54,806 nt of DNA from Flavobacterium hercynium. Its GTDB lineage: Bacteria > Bacteroidota > Bacteroidia > Flavobacteriales > Flavobacteriaceae. This document shows, one piece after another, positions 50,535-54,806 of the stretch (position 1 is the first letter of the stretch; each line of letters opens with the position of its first letter). The DNA lies in the NCBI RefSeq assembly GCF_002217285.1, contig NZ_MUGW01000001.1, positions 1 through 54,806 on the forward strand, in the 5' to 3' direction. Below the pieces are notes generated by a model that had not been told where the DNA came from, did no database searches, and saw nothing but the letters and a program-made list of their open reading frames with translations. The position numbers and the translations under genes were made by a program.

Positions 50535-51698
50535 TTATTCAGAAACTTGAAATTTCGTTCTCTTACTTCCTTCATACATTTCGTATTTTACCAAACGCGC
50601 TTCAAGGCTAGCGTTAAAAAGTTTGATTTTACGAGATGGTTTTAAACCAACAAACTTCAAAGCTTCAAGATTTGCCGTTATAAACCAAGCGTTTGTACCA
50701 GGATAACTCTTCTTTAAAGTATCACCAATATTCTTGTAAAACTCTTCCATGTGAATATCCAGACGCTCATCATAAGGCGGATTAAAAACCATGTGCAGTT
50801 TTCCTTCAACAGCTTTCTCGGTATCAAAAAAATTATCTTCCTGAATTGTCACATAATCCTCCAGATTCGCATTTCTAATATTGTCTTTCGCTTTGTTTAC
50901 AGCACTTGGCGCTTTATCAAAACCTTTAATAGTATAATGAAACTCCTTTGTTTTTTTCATCAGACTGTTTACAATCTGATCAAACAAATCATTGTCCCAG
51001 TCTTTCCATTTTTCAAAAGCAAATTCCTTTCTGTTTATGTTTGCCGGAATATTGCAGGCAATCATCGCTGCCTCTGCCAAAAAAGTTCCAGAACCACACA
51101 TCGGATCCAAAAAGTGCGATTGCCCTTCCCAGCCTGATAAAAGTAAAATTCCAGCCGCTAAAACCTCATTAATTGGTGCAATATTAGTTGCCGTTCTGTA
51201 ACCACGTTGGTGCAACGAATTACCAGAAGTATCTAATGCGATAGAAACCTGATCTTTATCGATATGAACGTTGATTCTCAAATCCGGAAATGCTTTATCA
51301 ATACTTGGTCGTTGTCCCGTTCTCTCTCTAAACTGATCCACAATTGCATCTTTACATTTCTGAGAAACAAACTCAGAGTGATTAAAATAAGTCGAATGCA
51401 CCGTAGCATCAATTACAAAAGTCTGATTTGCATTCAGTAATTTAGACCAGTTCACACCGGAAACACCTTTATATAATGCTTGTTCGTTATTAGCTCTAAA
51501 CGAATAAATAGGTTTCAAAACCTTTAGAGCAGTTCTAAGCGACAAATTGGCTTTATACATAAAACCTTTATCTCCTTTAAAACTTACCATTCGCACTCCC
51601 TTTTCAACATCCTGAGCACCAAGTGCGCGCAATTCATTCTCTAATATTTCTTCAAAACCAAAAAAACATTTGGCTATCATTTTAAAATTTTCTTCCAT
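50535..51698 (-). CDS. THUMP-domain RNA methyltransferase, RlmL-like
   Basis: The 387-aa protein has an N-terminal ferredoxin-like and THUMP region (about 1-160, KCFFGFEEILENELRALGAQD). A SAM-dependent methyltransferase domain follows, with DPMCGSGTFLAEAAMIA, KGFDKAPSAVNKAKDN and the base-binding motif FNPPYDERL. It resembles the N-terminal half of RlmL, which makes m2G2445 in 23S rRNA. The RlmK half found in gamma-proteobacteria is missing, as is normal for Bacteroidota. Two possible -7 boxes lie upstream. Confidence 0.9.
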   Translation of the reverse strand: MEENFKMIAKCFFGFEEILENELRALGAQDVEKGVRMVSFKGDKGFMYKANLSLRTALKVLKPIYSFRANNEQALYKGVSGVNWSKLLNANQTFVIDATVHSTYFNHSEFVSQKCKDAIVDQFRERTGQRPSIDKAFPDLRINVHIDKDQVSIALDTSGNSLHQRGYRTATNIAPINEVLAAGILLLSGWEGQSHFLDPMCGSGTFLAEAAMIACNIPANINRKEFAFEKWKDWDNDLFDQIVNSLMKKTKEFHYTIKGFDKAPSAVNKAKDNIRNANLEDYVTIQEDNFFDTEKAVEGKLHMVFNPPYDERLDIHMEEFYKNIGDTLKKSYPGTNAWFITANLEALKFVGLKPSRKIKLFNASLEARLVKYEMYEGSKRTKFQVSE

Positions 51699-51720
51699 CT
51701 TTATTTTTGAATTAAATAAC

Positions 51721-51728
51721 CAAATCTA
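51721..51728 (-). promoter_or_regulatory. -7 box of the RlmL-like gene
   Basis: TAGATTTG on the minus strand, 23 bases before the ATG. A second candidate, TATTTTTG at 51788-51781, would give a leader of about 78 bases. Confidence 0.5.
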
Positions 51729-51791
51729 TGTTGCACAAGAGCATATCTACAGGTATCGTAACGAAATAGTTATTTTTCGGCAAAAATACAC

Positions 51792-51799
51792 TAAATTTG
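51792..51799 (+). promoter_or_regulatory. -7 box of the SAM methyltransferase gene
   Basis: TAAATTTG, 31 bases before the ATG at 51830. Confidence 0.6.
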
Positions 51800-51829
51800 C
51801 CGGACTTTGAATTAATTGAAATAGAATAA

Positions 51830-52594
51830 ATGTCTGAATTGCATAACTCATCAACACCAAATCAGGATCGTAATACTGAAAACTGGTTTACATCATGGTT
51901 TGATACACCTTATTATCATATTCTTTATAAAGATAGAAATTATCGTGAAGCTCAGATTTTTATGGATAATCTAACGCACTATCTAAACTTGCCCGAAAAA
52001 GCAAAAGTTTTAGACCTGGCTTGCGGAAAAGGACGTCATTCTATTTATCTTAATCAATTAGGGTTCGATGTTCTTGGCGCAGATTTATCTGAAAACAGCA
52101 TCACAGAAGCCAGCAAAAACAGCAACGAAACCCTTCATTTCAAAGTACACGATATGCGTGAACCGTTTGATGAAAAATTCGATGCTATTTTTAATCTTTT
52201 TACCAGTTTTGGTTACTTCGAAAATGACGAAGACAACCTTACTACCCTAAAAGCCGTTAAAGAAAGCTTATCTGAATACGGTTTTGCAGTAATCGATTTT
52301 ATGAACGTAACTAACGTAATCGAAACTTTGGTTCCGGAAGAAACAAAAACCGTTGACGGAATCGATTTCAAAATTAAAAGATACGTTGAAGACGGACATA
52401 TTTTAAAAGAAATAGATTTTGAGGATCAAGGCAGAAAGTACCATTTTACCGAAAAAGTAAAAGCCTTAACCTTAAAAGACTTTCAGTATTTAATGGATGA
52501 AGCCGGAATTTATCTTTTAGATATTTTTGGCGATTACAAACTCAAAAAATTCCATAAAACCGAAAGCGAAAGATTGATCATGATTTTTAAATAG
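51830..52594 (+). CDS. Class I SAM-dependent methyltransferase
   Basis: The 254-aa protein has the standard SAM-binding motif VLDLACGKGRHSIYL near residue 65, GADLSENSI for the ribose acid, and IFNLFTSFGYF as motif IV-like. It resembles small-molecule methyltransferases of the ubiquinone/UbiE-like superfamily. The N-terminal segment NWFTSWFDTPYYHILYKDR (19 residues) is typical of a Bacteroidota subfamily of unknown substrate. It is followed after 94 bases by the ZIP transporter gene on the same strand. Confidence 0.85.
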   Translation: MSELHNSSTPNQDRNTENWFTSWFDTPYYHILYKDRNYREAQIFMDNLTHYLNLPEKAKVLDLACGKGRHSIYLNQLGFDVLGADLSENSITEASKNSNETLHFKVHDMREPFDEKFDAIFNLFTSFGYFENDEDNLTTLKAVKESLSEYGFAVIDFMNVTNVIETLVPEETKTVDGIDFKIKRYVEDGHILKEIDFEDQGRKYHFTEKVKALTLKDFQYLMDEAGIYLLDIFGDYKLKKFHKTESERLIMIFK

Positions 52595-52688
52595 CTTTAA
52601 TCGTTTAACTGTTACTTTGTTTAATCGCTTAAGCAAACCAACAAAACCGATTGACCAATTAGACAAATCAACGATTTAATTAGAACAA
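52595..52688. repeat. Low-complexity spacer between methyltransferase and ZIP genes
   Basis: The spacer contains word repeats such as TTTAATCGTTTAA and AACGATTTAA, an imperfect inverted repeat, and AACCAACAAAACCGATT. It may fold, but there is no T-tract terminator. It resembles the other word-repeat intergenic regions in being built from short recurring words. Confidence 0.4.
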
Positions 52689-53357
52689 ATGAATTATCTA
52701 CTACCCTTATTTTCTGTACTCTTAGGATATGGTGTGGCTTTGTTTATAAAACCAGAAAGCAAAACAAACTTAAAATTACTGTTGGCCTTCAGCGGTTCTT
52801 TCTTATTATCCCTAACGGTAATGCACTTGTTGCCTGAAGTTTACGAATCACACAATTCCCATATTGGAATCTTCATCATGATCGGAATTTTGTTTCAGAT
52901 CATCCTGGAATTTTTCTCTAAAGGAGCAGAACACGGACACGTACACGGACATGCAAAAATGTCTCAAATTCCGTGGCTTCTGTTCATCAGCTTGTGTATT
53001 CATGCCTTTTTGGAAGGTTTTCCCGTAAGTCATCATCATGGTTTAGCAGTCGGAATTGCGATTCATCATTTGCCAATTGCCGTCATTCTAACCACATTCT
53101 TCATCAATGCCGATTTAGACAAAAAAGCCATATTTGCTTTCATGCTTACTTTCGCCCTAATGACACCACTAGGAACATTTGCCTCCGAATTTTTACCAAT
53201 CCTAAACGATTATTACACCGAAATAACCGCCATCGTAATTGGTATCTTATTCCATATTTCATCGACCATCATCTTCGAAAGCAGTGAAGGACATAAATTC
53301 AATATTGCCAAAGTTTCCATGATCGTACTCGGAATTCTATTGGCATTCTTGTTGTAA
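52689..53357 (+). CDS. ZIP family metal transporter
   Basis: The 222-aa protein has about seven membrane helices. A histidine-rich cytoplasmic loop (EHGHVHGHAK, near 82-92) separates helices three and four. The metal-site helices contain HAFLEGFPV and HHLPIAVIL, the HxxxExx(P) and HHxP patterns of ZIP proteins. It should import zinc or another divalent cation. The short length is normal for bacterial ZIPs. No metalloregulator is adjacent. Confidence 0.9.
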   Translation: MNYLLPLFSVLLGYGVALFIKPESKTNLKLLLAFSGSFLLSLTVMHLLPEVYESHNSHIGIFIMIGILFQIILEFFSKGAEHGHVHGHAKMSQIPWLLFISLCIHAFLEGFPVSHHHGLAVGIAIHHLPIAVILTTFFINADLDKKAIFAFMLTFALMTPLGTFASEFLPILNDYYTEITAIVIGILFHISSTIIFESSEGHKFNIAKVSMIVLGILLAFLL

Positions 53358-53398
53358 TTGGGGCGTGCCACCATTTAAAAAAAGACCCAATTATAGAC

Positions 53399-53418
53399 TG
53401 CACCCAAAAGTTTAGACA
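53399..53418. repeat. Putative terminal inverted repeat of an IS3-family element
   Basis: TGCACCCAAAAGTTTAGACA resembles the ends of IS3-family elements (TGnACCCAAAAGTT...) and lies just outside the transposase stop codon at 53428. The matching opposite end was not found in the window. Confidence 0.6.
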
Positions 53419-53427
53419 AATTCATAG

Positions 53428-53628
53428 TTAACTCTTATAATAATGAGCTCGATATTGTATCGGGCTCATTACATTTAGATTAAGTTTTATTCTGTCATAA
53501 TTATAATAATTAACATACTCAATAATCTCCTGTTTTAATTGATCAATGGAACCGTATTTTTTAAGATAAAACAACGCTGATTTTAATGTTCCTAAGAAGT
53601 TTTCAATAATCGCATTGTCAAGACAATT
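53428..53628 (-). pseudogene. IS3-family transposase (OrfB), 3' fragment only
   Basis: Read on the minus strand, the 66 last codons give NCLDNAIIENFLGTLKSALF (residues after the break), then YYNYDRIKLNLNVMSPIQYR and a stop. These are the C-terminal motifs of the IS3 integrase core, with the final catalytic glutamate of DDE in ENF. Upstream of the N in NCLDNA the frame runs into unrelated sequence, so about three quarters of OrfB and all of OrfA are missing. It is a dead remnant left by a deletion or recombination at about 53629. Confidence 0.85.
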
Positions 53629-53759
53629 ACTATTAAATAATAATTTATAAATAATTGTTACTAAATCTATTTTGCCTCTAAGGTTATTTTATTGAACATT
53701 TAGGCAACAGCAGTAAAATTTAATACCCTATAATTATCATATTAAGTGAAAATGAAATT

Positions 53760-53767
53760 TATATTTG
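53760..53767 (+). promoter_or_regulatory. -7 box of the broken DUF6934-like gene
   Basis: TATATTTG, 25 bases before the TTG at 53793. Confidence 0.5.
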
Positions 53768-53792
53768 AGATTGAATTGAAAAAAGATAAGAT

Positions 53793-54383
53793 TTGGATTT
53801 TTTAGAAAAGGCTTATAGTTATAATTTTGAAGGTATTATTAATGAAGTTCATTAATTTAGATTCATTAGTACAGGAACACAGGAAATTACCAAAATAGTT
53901 TCCATTTCACCTGTTGATAAAAGCCTTAATTGGTATAATGTAGGTTTTGGAAATTTTGAAAACAATGGAGATGTAATAGTAGTTAATGATTTAGCTGAGA
54001 CGAACAACAATGATTATGATGAAGTTTTATCTACTGTTTTTATGTGTATTCTTCATTTTTTCAATTCTAATCCAGATTGCACTATATTATTTTTTGGAAA
54101 CACATTGCATAAACATCGACTATACAAACAAAAAATATCTTCGAATATTAGTAGTTTAGAACAATATTTGGATATATCAGGAGGTAAAATAAAAGAGGTA
54201 ATAACAATTATTGAAAAAAAGCAAACAATATTTAGGAAAGAAAAAAAACACGAAAGAACCATTCGGGAAAAAGACCTTACATCACTCAAAAATGATATTA
54301 CAGTAAAACATATTGAAAAGTACAACAAAGACAAAACAGCTGACTATCAATTTGTTTTATTTAAACTAAAAAATAATCAATAA
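53793..54383 (+). pseudogene. DUF6934-like protein interrupted by an in-frame stop
   Basis: Frame from TTG 53793 reads LDFLEKAYSYNFEGIINEVH, then TAA at 53853-53855 (codon 21). It then continues without further stops for about 175 residues: FRFISTGTQEITKIVSI, NVGFGNFENNGD, STVFMCILHFFNSNPDC, LFFGNTLHKHRLYKQKIS and a lysine-rich end. The order of the N-terminal strands and the HKHRLY segment resemble DUF6934 proteins (SxxRTRLY), but the similarity is from memory. No ATG occurs between the stop and 54042, so a functional restart is unlikely. One base change (for example CAA to TAA) would explain the break; a sequencing error is possible. Confidence 0.65.
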
Positions 54384-54386
54384 TTA

Positions 54387-54414
54387 TTGGAATAATAAAA
54401 AAACACTATATTTG
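54387..54414 (+). promoter_or_regulatory. Promoter of the 67-residue protein
   Basis: TTG at 54387-54389, a 17-bp spacer and TATATTTG at 54407-54414 match the full Bacteroidota consensus. The ATG follows seven bases after the box, so the leader is only about 3 bases. Confidence 0.75.
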
Positions 54415-54421
54415 TAACGCT

Positions 54422-54625
54422 ATGATAACAAAACAATTAAGAGACTTAGTAGAAAAGCAGATAGAAAAATCTACTAGTTTTTGGGCTGGTCGTCCTAAAA
54501 TGACTATCCAAGAACTAGAGGCGGTAGAGAAATTTGCTAAAGAAAAAAACAAACTTTTTGAAAAAGCATTTGATTCTCCTCAAAAAGTAGAAAAAATTAA
54601 TAAAATGCAAAATAGCGCATTATAA
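54422..54625 (+). CDS. Uncharacterised 67-residue protein
   Basis: The 67-aa protein is highly charged and helical: RDLVEKQIEKSTSFWAGRPK, then MTIQELEAVEKFAKEKNKLF, then DSPQKVEKINKMQ. There is no signal peptide or membrane segment. It has a very strong promoter, almost no leader and a good terminator, and lies directly downstream of the DUF6934-like gene. The size, charge and partner suggest a two-gene module such as toxin-antitoxin or phage-related, but no known family was recognised. If it is an antitoxin-like partner, loss of the DUF6934-like gene would be tolerated. Confidence 0.75.
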   Translation: MITKQLRDLVEKQIEKSTSFWAGRPKMTIQELEAVEKFAKEKNKLFEKAFDSPQKVEKINKMQNSAL

Positions 54626-54668
54626 ATCGATTAATTAGTTCAAAAAAAATATAATTATATAAAAAATG

Positions 54669-54700
54669 ACCGTTTGGAAATAATTCAGACGGTTTTTTTT
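54669..54700 (+). terminator. Terminator after the 67-residue protein
   Basis: Stem ACCGTTTG/CAGACGGT (54669-54676 with 54686-54693, one G-T pair) followed by eight T. Confidence 0.8.
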
Positions 54701-54777
54701 ATAAACGTTTGTTTCATTCTTATTATAAAAGTTCAACGATAAAAAAATATTAATTGGAATATTAAAAACAACAATAG

Positions 54778-54806
54778 ATGCACGAAATTTTATTCCTAAC
54801 AGGTTT
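54778..54806 (+). CDS. Start of a gene truncated by the window end
   Basis: ATG at 54778 opens a frame of nine complete codons (MHEILFLTG) to the last base. Too short to identify, and the start itself is unproven. Confidence 0.3.

Noticed and set aside
53357..53400. GGGGCGTGCCACC as the border of a mobile element
   Set aside because: Similar words recur near repeats in flavobacteria from memory, but only one copy is here and no inverted partner was found.
1..54806. tRNA, rRNA or CRISPR array
   Set aside because: No cloverleaf with a GGTTCGA-type T arm and no regularly spaced repeats were found on either strand.

Overview
The window is about 55 kb of chromosome from a member of the Flavobacteriaceae, most likely Flavobacterium or a close relative. 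Reasons: strongly AT-rich intergenic DNA; promoters of the Bacteroidota type (TAnnTTTG -7 boxes, sometimes with an upstream TTG) in front of many genes; almost no Shine-Dalgarno sequences; a type IX secretion sorting domain on a secreted LamG protein; a fused CcoNO cytochrome oxidase subunit; and several protein families typical of the phylum (DUF5606, DUF6452/DUF6048, Smr proteins with a beta-rich N-terminal part, single-chain threonine aldolase). No rRNA, tRNA or CRISPR array was seen.

Layout. 1-12.5 kb: translation and metabolic housekeeping genes (YebC, a PLP-dependent cysteine synthase, oligopeptidase B, YbaB, threonine aldolase, release factor 2 with its programmed +1 frameshift, MsrB, LpxD, an acyl-CoA carboxylase carboxyltransferase), plus a secreted LamG protein and an isolated 25-residue membrane peptide with its own promoter and terminator. 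12.5-14 kb: DoxX and two unrecognised proteins. 14.1-25.1 kb: a microaerobic/anaerobic respiration island with hemN, a TauE/SafE-like protein, ccoH, ccoG, ccoP, ccoQ, ccoNO, ccoS, ccoI and a divergent Crp/Fnr-type regulator. 25.1-33.1 kb: mazG, DUF5606, def, a FUSC transporter, an isochorismatase-family hydrolase, mqo, ruvX and an Aer-type PAS protein. 33.4-42.9 kb: dapD, three glycosyltransferases, an LpxL-type acyltransferase, tsaC, a cysteine desulfurase, a duplicated-domain lipoprotein, an Smr protein and small membrane proteins. 43-53.4 kb: cysE-cysM, an orphan histidine kinase, rlmD with DUF6452/DUF6048, a racemase, an RlmL-like methyltransferase, a SAM methyltransferase and a ZIP transporter. 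53.4-54.8 kb: an accessory patch with the 3' end of an IS3-family element, a gene interrupted by a stop codon that resembles DUF6934, a 67-residue protein with its own strong promoter, and the first codons of a truncated gene.

The most coherent new signal is regulatory. A near-perfect 14-bp palindrome, ATGACAATTGTCAT and variants, lies upstream of hemN, the ccoS-NO-Q-P-G-H operon, ccoI, and the distant Aer-type PAS gene. In three of the four cases the palindrome centre is exactly 36.5 bp from the last base of a TAnnTTTG box, the geometry expected for a class II Crp/Fnr activator near -41.5. The obvious candidate regulator is encoded inside the island, divergent from ccoI. Together these suggest a low-oxygen regulon joining heme synthesis, high-affinity oxidase, copper loading and redox sensing.

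A second theme is intergenic repeat arrays built from CCTTTGAA-like octamers. They are arranged as inverted arms, and some contain -7-like boxes that appear to serve neighbouring genes.
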